From Lantana camara (Eukaryota; Streptophyta; Magnoliopsida; Lamiales; Verbenaceae), in NCBI GenBank assembly GCA_037501455.1, contig CM074860.1, forward strand, positions 51,408,501-51,472,500: 64,000 nucleotides of DNA. The letters are read 5' to 3'. Below, piece after piece: positions 20,560 to 34,047 of the stretch. Position 1 is the first letter of the stretch, and each line of letters opens with the position of its first letter. Below the pieces are notes generated by a model. The model was given only the letters and a program-made list of their open reading frames with translations, was not told the origin of the DNA and did no database searches. Position numbers and translations under genes: made by a program.

Positions 20560-23303
20560 TGTAACACCCTTAACGCAAGGCGCCACATCCCCCGCACTAT
20601 AGCCTCGATCCACGTATGAAACGGGCAATTCATACATGAACCGAAACTATAACGAACGGGAGACAATAAAACTCAAAAGCTAGGCGGGTACCCTCAATTA
20701 ATACCATTAAACAAATGTATCAATAAAAGCGGAAGCAATAACATTCAATACTTATAGGTACCATATTTACATATTTAATAATAGATACCAACATTTCATA
20801 CAATACAATATCACCTCCAATATTCAGTAAGGCATAATACAAAATGTAAGAAGTATCAATACATGAGCTACAAAAAGAAGGTGAAGTGCTAGACCCGAAT
20901 AAAAGACAGGCTAGACTCTAATTCCCGCCTAGCACGAACCTGCAAAAGCTGAAAAGTTGAGGTGTCAGTCCAACACGGACTGAGCGAGGGGGTATAAATA
21001 AATATTTGCGCACATACATACAAGTTATAATCTCGGGTAATAATTTTGAAGGATAACAACACGATTTAGAAAAGAAGAGATAATATCGCCCGAGGTTACA
21101 ACTAATCCATTTTATCAATTCAATCAATTCAATACAATCAATTTGTGGCCCGGCGAGTGAGGGCAAATCTCCAATCTTTCACCGACTGTGTATAATACTT
21201 CAATTTATTAGTGGATTAGGTGATCACACAAACAATTCCGTGCACAATTAGCAATTTCAATCAATAAATCCTTCTTCCTCCGGGTGATGGCTGGCTTGCA
21301 AGACCCAGCCATCCAATCATGGTGTACGTCGGGAACATGACTCCCACGCACGGGATTTCTTCCTCCACCAAACCTCCTAGTGGATTCAGAGGTGATCCCA
21401 CAATGGTGAGGATAGTGCAAGAGTTACCCGTCAGCCCTTGCTTTCCCGGTTGGCTCAATACACTACCCTCGGGCCCAACGTGAACAATAGTTACTCGCCA
21501 AAACAATCAATTCGTCAATCAATCAATCAATCAATCCATTTTCGTGAAATCATTTGAAAATCATAAGGTTCGAAAACTATAGATATATAGATACGTTTTG
21601 GCCGAAAATCACATAAGGGTTGTAAAGGCTCTATATATTTAGAATTTAAACCTCACCTTAACCAACCAAAAGGAACAAAGAAACACCCTATGGAACGTGC
21701 TCCTCGTCTCCGGGACCGAGATCTGTGCAACAAGGACAAGTGTGAAATAAGACTCGACTCGGCAATTATGACGAACGACAATGATATGTAACCTCAATCA
21801 TGAATTTATAATCAATGAGTGTCAAATAGGAGCATACTTATCAATAAAGTGAGCATATAGTTCATATAAGTCATATATGGGAGCCAAAAAAAAGAAAAGA
21901 ATGCAATATGAAAGGTTTTGGTGAAGTTTAGGAAAAGTTGACAATTTTGGAAAATGTACATGTTGTGGGAAAACTGGAATATCTTAAATTCTAGAAGTGG
22001 GAATTGAGTTTTGCTTATTGGAAATGAAAGTAGACACATGGACCTGTCCAACGCTATATGGCACGTTTTCTAATTCAAACCGAGGTGAAAATGGCGTTGG
22101 TTCGAAGTTGGACAAAATGCAGTTTCTGGCGGTGGTCGCGGGCGCGACCAAAATCCTTCACAAAATGGTCGCGGCCGCGACCAAGTATTTTTCCGAATTT
22201 TTGTCCAATTTTTTCAAAAGTCGAGAGTTGGCCAAAATGGGGTCGCGGGCGCGACCATTTTTACACATAAAACAGGTCGCGGGCGCGACCACTTGCTTAA
22301 CAGCAGCAAAACAGGGGAAAACAGGGCAAAACCGAGCCAAAATCAACCAAAACAATTATAAGACCAAGTTCCAACCATAACAATTATTTCAAATCATCAA
22401 ATACACATTATACTTCACTTATCCAACAAACAAACCATGAAACACACATCAAAGCATCAAGAATTTCTCATGAAAACCCGATAATATACACATGCTTCCA
22501 ACCTTCATGAACTTCAAGAATTTCATGCAACTTCCACTCCAAATGATCATCAACATACTCTTATCTTTAATCATGCAAGAATTCATCCTCAAATCCATAA
22601 ATTCATACTTGATCATATATTCAAGAATTTCATAGAATTCTAATTTCTACCTTGAATCAAAGAGATGGTTGATGAGATGATAATATATTGTTCATGATGC
22701 TCCTAGTTCTTCAATTCCTCAACTTTAGCTTGAATTATGGAGAAATCTTTCTTTCCTCTTCTCAAGGTGGAAAAACCGACATTTACTAGGTGTGAATGTG
22801 TGTGTTCTTATGCTCTTAGATGAGATGAGAAAGTGAATGGAATAATGTGGAAATTCATCATATATCCTAAAGTCTTGCATGAATATGTGTGTTTCATCTC
22901 TATTTGCAACTAAGTCCCTCAAGAGTATAAGTTAGGCAATCAAGTTTCATCTCTAACTAATTGAGCACTTTGGTCCAAGAAATATTTATGCAACTTAGTC
23001 CTTAAATTTAAATGCATGATCATATGAAGATGATTTGGCAATTAATTCACGTATTTCCCACGTTAGTGACAATTCATACAATTGCGTAAAAGTATATAAT
23101 GCATATAATATCTTCAAATTTATTAATAAATAAATAAAATAATTCTCAAGTTAAGGAAAATGATCAATTAAAGACAATTAATCAAATAAGACACGTTCGG
23201 CAATTAATTTACATAATTCTCACGTTAACAATAATTTCATGGAAACAATAATATAATATCACATAATATCATGTAATGTATAATTGAAAATTGGGGCGTT
23301 ACA
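20560..23303 (-). repeat. Element B 5' LTR (2744 bp)
   Basis: Plus-strand ends are TGTAACACCC and GGGGCGTTACA. It contains four GGTCGCG-type palindromes (22134-22290), a candidate splice donor (minus GT at 22649-22650) and acceptor (minus AG at 20940-20941), and a TATA-like GATATATGATG near 22857. Open frames inside it are not gene-like. Confidence 0.88.
22134..22290 (-). promoter_or_regulatory. Four spaced GC-rich palindromes, Element B LTR
   Basis: GGTCGCGGGCGCGACC at 22134, GGTCGCGGCCGCGACC at 22167, then GGTCGCGGGCGCGACC at 22241 and 22275. Spacings 33, 74, 34. Confidence 0.8.
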
Positions 23304-23671
23304 GGTAATGTCGAAACAAGTTCAACGCCGGTTACGGATCTCGATTTCAAGGTCCGGAGCTCAAGATATCCCGAAAACCGTTCAGGGTTGCCTAATATTC
23401 AATTAGGTCCGTAAACTTTCAAAAAGTGGCAATTAAACCCTCGGTCACACGAAACATATAATTCCATTCAATTAACACCAAATGCACGAAATTCACATTC
23501 TCACAATTTCGTTCATATACTCATAACACACATTGGAATTCAAATAAAATGTAAACAATTAAATCAAATTAGAAACGAATTCAATTAGCAAATCAAATTA
23601 TAAAATCACATAATTAAATAAAAATGCGCACGTAACACTTACCTACACGTGTGAAAACGCGGGGCGTTACA
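23304..23671 (-). repeat. Element C LTR fragment
   Basis: It ends GGGGCGTTACA exactly where the satellite sequence (TAAACGAAGC...) begins, as do other LTRs here in minus orientation. The text near 23340-23420 resembles the U3 of solo LTR S1 (27960-28060). Element B entered this LTR; its other part lies left of the window. Confidence 0.7.
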
Positions 23672-24805
23672 TAAACGAAGCTATGACGAAGGTTAAAGGT
23701 TGAGAAAAATATCATGGTTAGAGAAAAATTCAAGAAACGTTTTAAGTATCATTTCGGATATTAAATGAAAGCTAAACGTTGATGCTAAAATAATAAAATT
23801 TAAAAAGGAAAATATTCATGAAATAAGCTATGGTGGTAATTAAGTTTTGATATGAGTATGAAAATTCATAAAATAATTCAAGGATCATTTTGACTATAAT
23901 ATTGAATAGCAAAAAGAGAATGGATAAAAAGTTGTTTACTATAAGAATAGTAATTAGGGTTTTCAAGTGATTTTTCATAATACTGGAGTTAGAATAGGAT
24001 TTAGGGCTTGTGGATGATATAAAAATTCTTGAAATAATTCAAGGATTCGTTTGACTGTAATATTTGATTGGAAAAAGTGTTCCGAGAAATTCCTAATTTT
24101 GTGGAATGAATAGTGATCAAGGGACATAATGGTAGTTTTCATCATTACTTTTTTGTAAAGAGTGTCGGGTCTTGGAAAGCATATGTAAGTAATAGAAAAA
24201 TATACGTGTCATGCTTCTAAGGTTCTATGAATGAGATAAGAGGATATGGCTTAGTGGATAAAAAGTGACATGGGGATAAAATCGTAACTTTGATTTAAAA
24301 TTTTCAAAAATGATTTTAGGGCATGAGGATACGAAGGAAATGTGGAGAATTCTAAATCAGAAAAAAATGTAGAAATGTGGAGTGTAACAGCCCGGAATCC
24401 GCCAGCAGATATTGTCCGCTTTACTATCCATAAGTCGGCATAGCCTCATGGTTTTGTTCTTCCCCCAGGAATTTAAACCCGAAGGTGCCCAGCCAGGAAA
24501 ACGCGTATAGAAGGGAGAGGTATCCACCCCCATGTATGGCAAGCTTCGTTCTCCTCTCCAACCGATATGGGATTGGCACCACGTCCACCCCCCCATAAGG
24601 GCCCAGCGTCCTCGCTGGTACACCGGCCCGGGCCCAGCTCTGATACCACAAGTGTAACTGTCCGAACCCCGCCTGCAAATGTTGTCCGCTTGGATATCCA
24701 TAAGTCGGCATAGCCTCACGGTTTTGTTCTTCCCGCTGGGATTTAAACCCGAAGGTGCCCATCCAGGAAAACGCGTCTACAAGGGAGAGGTATCCACCCC
24801 CATAT

Positions 24806-27800
24806 TGTAGCACCCGAGCGCAAGGTACCACATCCCCCGCACCGAGACCCGACCCGAATATGAAATGGATAATCCATACCCGAGCTAGATCACGGCGAAC
24901 GGGGACATACACACTCGCTAAGCTAGGCAGGAGCTAACTTTCGCACTAAAGAATCCAATAAAATAGAAATATCCCGAATGCGGAAGCAATGTACATACAT
25001 ATGTAACAAGATAAGCAAAGAGCAACGGGTTCAACTAGCATAGATATCCCGAAATTCAATAAAATCATAAACATCAATTCCAGATTCTTTCTATTCCTGT
25101 AAGCTTACCCTGAATTCACGATAATAGTAATGATCAATACAAGTCATACATTCTCCATAGCTTAAACAGATCATGATTCAATATGCACACGGATCGACTC
25201 TGACCTAACCGAACAACAAAGTAAACAAGACTTCCCGCCTAGCACTCCAACCTGCAAAAACACTGAAACAATCCGGGTTCAGTCTATACGAGACTGGTGG
25301 GTATAAAATGAGGCATAAATAGCACATACAACAATATTTAACATTCACATGCAAGTTATAATCCCAATTGAGGTTTTTAGAGCATTTTCCCAAGTGGGTA
25401 AAATAAAGAAGTCATCAAAAGAGATTATAACATTCATTATTCATTAGGTCGTTTGTCGCCCGGCGAGTGGGCGTGCATTATCTCCAACCAACTCCTCGTG
25501 TAATTCATTAAACATTCATTCTTTCTTTCTTTCATTCATGCATTACATTCTTTTGTGCACATTCATGAACATTTACACCTTCTTCCTCCGGGTGATGGCC
25601 GGGTGATCGGCCCGAACCATCCATTCATTGACCAAAAGGGGAACATGACTCCCCAGATGGCACTCAGCGTCCATTCCCCGCAAACTCCTAACGAGGTCCG
25701 GTTACGCCGTTCATTGGTGAACTAGTGTGAGGGTTCATCGTCAGCCCATGCCTCCTCATGTCACCACTCACACCAAGTCCCTGGGCCCCATTCTGTGCAT
25801 AACATTCTTTTCTTTCTCGCCAAAACATTTGGTAGGTTCATGAAAGAGAAAGGCTTTACGTTGAAATCATTTACTCTTGAAAACGACTCTATATACATAT
25901 AATAGTTTTAGCCGAAATCTTTACACGTTGGGAGTATATAGGGTCATTTATCTAAATAGTAGAGAAACCCACCTGAGCGCCTCTTACCGAACAATACCAA
26001 GAAGAAAAGAAGACCCGAAGAATCCTAAGAACCCGGCATCTCCGCCCTGGAGAAACTGTACAAGGATAACAATGCATTCGTAAGACTCAAGACTCTAAAT
26101 GAACCATATACGACGTACGATAATGCATGGATCATGATATGAGATGTAAAAGAATCATAATTCACGCTATGAAGTCATATAGTTAAGCAACTCATTAAAA
26201 CATTCAATACGGGGAGGATTCATATTCACGCGTTTGCTATCTTTCACATCTTGCCTTCATTCGAGCCATAAACCATATATGATAGAAATAACATAGGTTA
26301 TGAATGCATAAACTGTGATATTATGTCATGAAAACACTCATGTGCACGATTAATATTTCAAAGACATTTAAACGTTCAATACATTCATTTCAGGAATCAT
26401 TCACTTCATTTAAGTTCATATCCTTCACATTTAAATCAAATTGATTCAAGAATTTCAAATATGATCAAAGCACGTATTAAATCACATTTATAATGAGAGA
26501 ATAGACAATTAATTAAATTTAAATCAAAATCGGAAATTAATTAACACGAAATAGATAACAATTAAATTCTAAAATTAATTATATAATTAATTCATAACAT
26601 ATAAAATATATAAATACATTTATATATATATGTATATACACGTACCTGCATGTATTTAATAATATATAAACATTTGCATGCACATTACCTAATATATGTA
26701 TATAATTCATGCATGCATTTAATATCTATAATATATATATCTAAGCCATGCATTTAATATCTATTATCATATATATACACGTACATCACATGCAAGTTAT
26801 GACAATGGAAATCAATGCATGCAATTTACAAAATCATGCATGCAATCAAAATGTTCAACATTAACATGCATTAAATAACAAAACAATGAATTTAATAAGT
26901 ATTCATGCAAATATATATGCATAGGTGTACGTAGCCATGCGAACGCAACAATGGAAATCAGAAAACAACATGATTCCATGCATTTAAATTTGACAACTGA
27001 TTTTCATGCAGAAAAGGTAAGGGTCGCGGCCGTGACCCATTTTGCTCACAAAATGGTCGCGGCCATGACCATTAATTATGCAAAATTTACAGCAAATGCA
27101 ACGAAGTACGAGAGCAGCAACAAAAACAGTCACGGCCGCGACAGTTTTTAGCACAAATCAGGTCGCGGTCGTGACCTGCAATTCCAGCAGATTTACGCAG
27201 AAAACAGGGGAAGAAATTTACAAAGCTTCAACCATCAACTAGCCAACAAGTTCAGGTAAGATTATACAATAATTATGCAACACACATGCATCATTTCAGG
27301 CCTAAAGCACGCAGCATCACCCAAGACGTGAGCACGGAGGAAGAGAGTCCAAAATCATCCAAGTTCTTCATGGTTTCATTAATGGAAAATCAATTAATAC
27401 TCAACTACCATTTAATACATCACCATAAATGTAAAGAAGAGATCAAAACAATCATTCTCATGCTTGGAATCAATCTAAATCATCAAGGAATGAATGGGAT
27501 CAACAACCATGCTCATAACCTAACTATTTCTTCAAATCAGCCCAAAAACCCATGAAACCATGATCAAAATTAGGGATGAATAGCTTAAAATGACACATAT
27601 TGAATGTATAATACAACCCTAAGCTTACCTTGTTGATTGGATGAAGTTTGGAAGAGATTTGAGCTTGAATCTCCAAGGTTGGCTTGAGTTACGGGAATGA
27701 CTGGAACAGAGGAAGAATGGCTGAATTTCTCTAAGTGCTGAGGGTTATCTCGGTTTGGGGCCATTAAGTCTGGTTAGAGGGTTGAGTTAGGGTTCTAAGG

Positions 27801-28550
27801 AATCAAACCATGGTTAATTTTGTCAAAGTTTGAGTAAGACATGGTCATTTTAGTAAACTGTGGCAGATTTGCTGTCCGTTTCGTGTTTCGGTTGAATTTC
27901 GGAGGTTCAAATAACTTTGGAAAAATATAAGGCTAAGTTCATTGAACTCGAATATTCGTTGCGAGTTCAACGAAGTTGACGAAACTCGAATCCGAGTTTC
28001 CTAGCTCAAGATATCAAATACGGAACCAAGGGTGCGCTAATTGCTCGTTAGCCCACGACTCGGTTCTACAATTCAAAATAAATTCGTTGCCACGCCAAAC
28101 GAAGTCGAAAACATAAAACGAGCATATAAACATGTTCATAACACATAAATATACAACATACTAAATTTTCATAAATTTTCGATATCCAATCGTATAAGAA
28201 CGAAGCACGAATAAAACACTCATGCGCAAAGCAATAATAAATTCATAACATTGCAAATGAAATACTAAAATTTAATTTCCATTTTAAATAAATAAAAGTC
28301 AACGAATAAAATTTTGAAATTAATTAACATAATTACGGATATACTTAATTAACATTAAACCTTAATTAACAATTTAAAATACTAAAATAATGAATTAAAA
28401 TAAAATGAAATAAATTAAAATAATAACAATTTATAATAAAATTAAATATAAAACACTTATAAATAATTAATCACATAATTAAATAATTTAATTTCACAAT
28501 TTATAAACACATACGACATATTAGTACAATTGAAAAACCGGGGCGTTACA
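24806..28550 (-). repeat. Solo LTR S1 (Element A family, 3745 bp)
   Basis: Reverse complement of the Element A LTR type, from TGTAGCACCC to GGGGCGTTACA. Both sides carry CATAT (24801-24805, 28551-28555), a perfect target duplication. No internal region remains, as after LTR-LTR recombination. It has four palindromes at 27022, 27055, 27128 and 27161, RY motifs around 26680-26880, and a candidate intron (minus, donor 27628, acceptor 25252). Host site: right LTR of TRIM copy 1. Confidence 0.92.
27022..27176 (-). promoter_or_regulatory. Four spaced GC-rich palindromes, S1
   Basis: GGTCGCGGCCGTGACC-type dyads at 27022, 27055, 27128 and 27161 (spacings 33, 73, 33), the mirror image of Element A. 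Confidence 0.75.
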
Positions 28551-29539
28551 CATATATTGCAGACTTCGTTCCCCTCTCCAATCGATGTGGGATGGGCGCA
28601 CCACATGGAGAATTTTGAATCACAAAAATATGTAGAAATGTGGGAGATTTTGTATCACAAAAATATGTTGAGAATATGTCGGTAATGTGGAGGATTTTAT
28701 ATCATACACTTAGCCTTTCTATTTTAGGAAGGTGATGTCATGGATGATGTCATATTTAATAAAAATAAGTATAAAATAATGTAAAATTTATTCAAGATTC
28801 GAGAAACGAGAGCCTGAAGTGTAGCACCCGGAAGGCCGAGATGCCACACCCCCGCACCATAAGTCTAGCTCACACATGAAATGGGTAGTCCATATATGAA
28901 CCGTACTCATGGCGAATGGGTGACAATAAAAAAAACACGACACTAGCTAGGCGGGATACCCTCAAATAATACATAATTCAAAATAAAAGCGGAAGGATAG
29001 AACTATACATTCATACCACTACTTATTATGTGTTCTCATTTAATATGCACATCACCAAGGATTCAAGTTGCAATTATACTAGTACAAAATATACATATAG
29101 GTACCAATATATGCTCCCAAAATTCATTAACAGTCAAGACATGCATTACAATGAAAGATCAATGCTAGACTCCCAAAAGCTGTAAAATGGACTCAATCCC
29201 GCCTAGCACTCGATCTGCACGACCTGAAAATTGTGAGGTGTCAGTCTACCACAGACTGAGTGAGGGGTTTAAATAAATATTAGCGCAGATAACATGCAAG
29301 TTATATTCTCGGGTAAAGATTTATAAAAGGTAAATATACAAGTTCAATAATAGTATAGCTTCGCCCGAGAATACAACTATCAATATTAAATAATTGTTCT
29401 TTTCATGCAATCGATAGACATGCTTCCTTGCTTGTTAATCCTTAGGTTATCATGCAATTTAACTATCGTGCAATAGTGTAATCAATTAGCACATTCATGG
29501 AATGGAAATCATGCAATCAATACATGGCTTGCTTGTAAC

Positions 29540-29960
29540 ACGAAAGAGTTTGTTCCCCCTGTGGTTGGACGGACAACCACCAGCTCTAAGACCAGCCCAG
29601 TGCCCTCACTAAGGAGAACCCGGCCAGGAGAACGCATGTACACGGTAGGGTTTTGTCCTTCCTGTGGTTGGACGGACAACCACCAGCCCGGAGACCAGCC
29701 CAGCACCCTCACTAAGGAGGACCTAGCCAGGAGAACGCGTTTACACGATAGGACTATGTTCTTCCTGTGGTTGGACGGACAACGACCAGCCCGAAGACCA
29801 GCCCAGCGCCCTCACTAAGGAGGACCTGGCCAGGAGAACGCATTCACTAGATAGGTCATTGTTCTTCCTGTGGTTGGACGGACAACCACCAGCCCCAAGA
29901 CCAGCCCTGCGCCCTCACTAAGGAGGACCTGGCCAGGAGAACGCATTTACACGATAGGGT
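29540..29960. repeat. 103-bp minisatellite inside S2 (four copies)
   Basis: GTGGTTGGACGGACAAC starts at 29561, 29664, 29767 and 29870, exactly 103 bp apart. The units are more GC-rich than the surrounding LTR. Short open frames across them on both strands are by-products. Confidence 0.9.
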
Positions 29961-30624
29961 TTTCATGATATGACTTGCTTGATTCATGCACCCTAACATA
30001 ACCTACTTGCTTGATTCATGAACAATAACATAACTTGAAAGGACAAGTGCTTTCATGAAATTATAATATAAATACCTTTGGCAAAAAAATCACGTAAAGG
30101 TTATACGGGTTCTATATAACTAGAAATTAAACCTCACCTGACAGGCGACACACAACTCGTGAATGCGTGAACGTGCTCATGCTCGAAAATCTCCACCCTG
30201 GAGAATAACTGGATAAGAAACGGGACAATGTACGTGCATGAGACCTCAATTCAAGAATATTACTTCACATAAGACGCACTGCGTGATCAAGTACAAGACA
30301 TCGCGCAATAAACAATGTAGCATCTAAATATCACGTTTTGGCATGTAATCAATCATATAATTCACATATGGGAGCTAAGAGAGTGAAAGGAATGCAATAA
30401 TAGAGGTTTTGGTGAAGTTCAGCAAAAACGGACAATTTTAGAAAATGTACATGTTGAGGGAAAACTAGAATATCTTTAATTCTAGAAATGGGAATTTAGT
30501 TTTGTTTGTTGGATATGAAAGTAGACACATAGACCTTTCCAACGCTATATGGAACGTTTTCTAATTCAAACCGAGGTGAAAATGGCGTTGGTTCGAAGTT
30601 GGACAAAATGCAGTTTCTGGCGGG

Positions 30625-30782
30625 GGTCGCGGGCGCGACCAAAAACCTTCACAAAATGGTCGCGGCCGCGACCAAGTATTTTTGGCCGAATTTTCTCCAA
30701 TTTTTTTCAATACTCGAAACTTGGCTAAAATGGGGTGGCGGGCGCGACCTATTTTGGCCTATTTTCAGTCGCGGTCGCGACC
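30625..30782 (-). promoter_or_regulatory. Four spaced GC-rich palindromes, S2
   Basis: GGTCGCGGGCGCGACC-type dyads at 30625, 30658, 30734 and 30767 (spacings 33, 76, 33). Confidence 0.75.
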
Positions 30783-32527
30783 CGTTACCCAGCAGCAGCA
30801 AAACAGGGGATTTCCGAGACAAAACACCACAAAACCACAACCAAAGCTAAGTTCAATCCATAAAAATTAATTTAACACATCCAATACACATTATACTTCA
30901 CTCCTTCATCGATCAAACCATAAAATATGCACCAAAGCATCAAAATTACATCATGGAAACCCCATTTATAAACATGCTTCCAACTTCCAAATAAATCAAA
31001 GTTCTCATGCAATCTTTTATCCCTTTTATTCCTAAACATGCTTCTAACTCTAATCACACAAGAATTCATCATATAACTCATGAACCCTACTCATTCATAT
31101 ATCAAGAAATTCATCCAAGTTCATGCCATACCTTAAATGTAAGAAGAAGAAATGGAAGGATGAGATGAGTATGATGCTTCCACTTATGTAAATTATCTTC
31201 CTTGAATTTAGCTTGATAATTGATGAAATCCTCCTTCCTCTTCTCTTGGTGTTCAAACCGTGTTTTAGTGTGTGTGTGTGTGATAATTGATGAAATGTTG
31301 TGAAAATAAAATAAAGAGATAAAATGATATTAGATATTTACCAAGTCTTCCACTACAATGGATGAATCACCACATTTTGCAATTAAGTACCTAAGCTATA
31401 AAAACTCATGCAATCAAGTTTCATCTCTAACCAATTGATCAATTAAATCCAATTCATGTTATGCAATTAAATCCACATATTTATGAAATGATCAAGTAAA
31501 GTCACATAATAACAATTAGGCACGTTTAGCAATTAATTCACGTACTTTCCGCGTTAATGATAAATCAAATAATTGAATGAAAATATATTGCATATAATAT
31601 CACGAAATTTATAATAATTTCAAGTAAACACTTAGTAATATAATTCATATAATATCACGTAATGCATAATTGAAAACGGGGCGTTACATGAAGTGTTAAA
31701 AGTAGTGAAGGAATGAGCGTAAAATGAGCTTCATCATGATTATAAATGTGTGACGTTTAGGTTTTGCGTTTGAAAGTTATAGACTTTAAAAATCCTGGAA
31801 ATCGTGATAAATAAAATAAACGAAGCTATGACGAAGGTTAAAGGTTGAGAAAAATATCATGGTTAGAGAAAAATTCAAGAAACGTTTTAAGTATCATTTC
31901 GGATATTAAATGAAAGCTAAACGTTGATGATAAAATAATAAATTTTAAAAAGGAAAATATTCATGAAGTAAGCTACGGTGGGAATTAAGTTTTGATATGA
32001 GTATGAAAATTCATAAAATAATTCATGGATCATTTTGACTATAATATTGAATAGCAAAAAGAGAATGAATAAAAAGTTGTTTACGATAAGAATAGTAACT
32101 AGGGTTTTCAAGTGATTTTTTATAATACTGGAGTTAGAATAGGATTTACGGTTCGTGGATGATATAAAAATTCTTGATATAATTCAAGGATTCATTTGAC
32201 TGTAAAATTTGATAGGAAAAAGTGTTCCGAGAAATTCCTAATTTTGTGGAATGAATAGTGATCAAGGGACCTAATAGTAATTTTGATCATTAATATTTTG
32301 TAAAGAGTGTCGGGTCTTGGAAAGCATATGTAAGTAATAGAAAAATATAAGTGTCATGCTTCTAAGGTTTTATGAATGAGATAAGAGGATATGGCTTAGT
32401 GGATAAAAAGTGACATGGGGATAAAATCGTAACTTTGATTTAAAATTTCCAAAAATGATTTTAGGACATGAGGATATGTAGGAAATGTGGAGAATTCTAA
32501 ATCAGAAAAATATGTAGAAATGTGGAG

Positions 32528-33002
32528 TGTAACAGCCCGAAATCCGCCAGCAGATATTGTCCGCTTTGCTATCCATAAGTCGGCATAGCCTCACGGTTTT
32601 GTTCTTCCCGCAGGAATTTAAACCCGAAGGTGCCCAGCCAGGAAAACGCGACTACAAGGGAGAGGTATCCACGCCCATGTATGGCAGGCTTCGTTCCCCT
32701 CTCCAACCGATACGGGATTGGCGCACCACATCCACCCCCCCATAAGGGCCCAGTATCCTCGCTAGTACACCGGCCCGGGCCTAGCTCTGATACCACCAGT
32801 GTAACTGTCCGAAACCCGCCTGCAGATGTTGTCCAATTGGCTATCCATAAGTCGGCATAGCCTCATGGTTTTGTTCTTCCCGTTGGAATTTAAACCCAAA
32901 GGTGCCCAGCCAGGAAAACGCGTCTACAAGGGAGAGGTATCCACGCCCATATATGGCAGGCTTCGTTCCCCTCTCCAACCGATGTGGGATGGGCGCACCA
33001 CA
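32528..33002 (-). mobile_element. TRIM copy 2 (complete, 475 bp)
   Basis: LTRs 32528-32730 and 32800-33002 (203 bp each) flank a 69-bp interior. On the minus strand the right LTR is followed by CTGGTGGTATCAGAGC (iMet PBS) and the left LTR is preceded by the polypurine-like TATGGGGGGGTGGA. Ends are TGTAAC...CCACA (plus). TGGAG flanks both sides (32523-32527, 33003-33007). No coding capacity. The LTR text (AGATATTGTCC ... AAAACGCG ... CTCTCCAACCGATR) resembles a short repeat widespread in plant genomes (from memory; exact family not assigned). Confidence 0.88.
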
Positions 33003-34047
33003 TGGAGAATTTTGGATCACAAAAATATGTAGAAATGTGGGAGATTTTGTATCACAAAAATATGTAGAGAATATGTTGGTAATGTGGAGGATTTTATATC
33101 ATACACTTAGTCTTTCTATTTTAGAAAGGTGATGTCATGGATGATGTATTTAATAAAAATAAGTATAAAATAATATAAAATTTATTCAAGATTCCAGTAA
33201 CGAGAGCCTGAAGTGTTAAAAGTAGTGAAGGGATTAGCGTAAAATGAGCTTCATCATGATTATAAATGTGTGACGTTTAGGTTTTGCTTTTGAAAGTTAT
33301 AGACTTTAGAAATCCTGGAAATCGTGATAAATAATATAAACGAAGCTATGACGAAGGTTAAAGGTTGAGAAAAATATCATGGTTAGAGAAAAATTCAAGA
33401 AACGTTTTAAGTATCATTTCGGATATTAAATGAAAGCTAAACCTTGATGATAAAATAATCAATTTTAAAAAGGAAAATAATCATGAAATAAGCTACGCTG
33501 GGAATTAAGTTTTGAAATGAGTATGAAAATTCAGAAAATAATTCAAGGATCATTTTGACTATAATATTGAATAGCAAAAAGAGAATGAATAAAAAGTTGT
33601 TGACGATAAGAATAGAAACTAGGGTTTTCAAGTGATTTTTCATACTACTAGAGTTAGTATAGGAATTAGGGTTTGTGGATGATATCAAAATTCTTGAAAT
33701 AATTCAAGGATTCATTTGACTGTAATATTTGATAGAAAAAAGTGTTCTGAGAAATTCCTAATTTTATGGAATGAATAATGATCAAGGGACCAAATGGTAA
33801 TTTTCATGAATAATTTTTTGTAAAGAGTGTCGGGTCTTGCAAAGCATATGTAAGTAATAGAAAAATATAAGTGTCATGCTTCTAAGGTTCTATGAATGAG
33901 ATAAGAGGATATGGCTTACTGGATAATCAATGACATGGGGATAAAATCGTAACTTTGATTTAAAATTTCCAAAAATGATTTTAGGACATGAGGATATGTA
34001 GGAAATGTGGAGAATTCTAAATAACAAAAATATGTAGAAATGTGGAG

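Larger units (their letters stand above)
24383..28605 (-). mobile_element. TRIM copy 1, interrupted by solo LTR S1
   Basis: Left LTR 24383-24583, minus-strand PBS near 24637-24650, right LTR 24653-24805 continuing at 28556-28605. Flanks are TGGAG on both sides (24378-24382 and 28606-28610). Confidence 0.82.
28820..31688 (-). repeat. Solo LTR S2 (2869 bp)
   Basis: From TGTAGCACCCGG to CGGGGCGTTACA. TGAAG flanks both ends (28815-28819, 31689-31693). The uninterrupted satellite sequence GCCTGAAGTGTTAAAAG in other units confirms the empty site. It contains a 103-bp minisatellite and four palindromes at 30625-30782. Confidence 0.92.

Noticed and set aside
32528..32730. Cassandra-type element (5S rRNA-derived LTR)
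   Set aside because: No 5S-like promoter boxes can be read in the 203-bp LTRs; the text fits another TRIM type.
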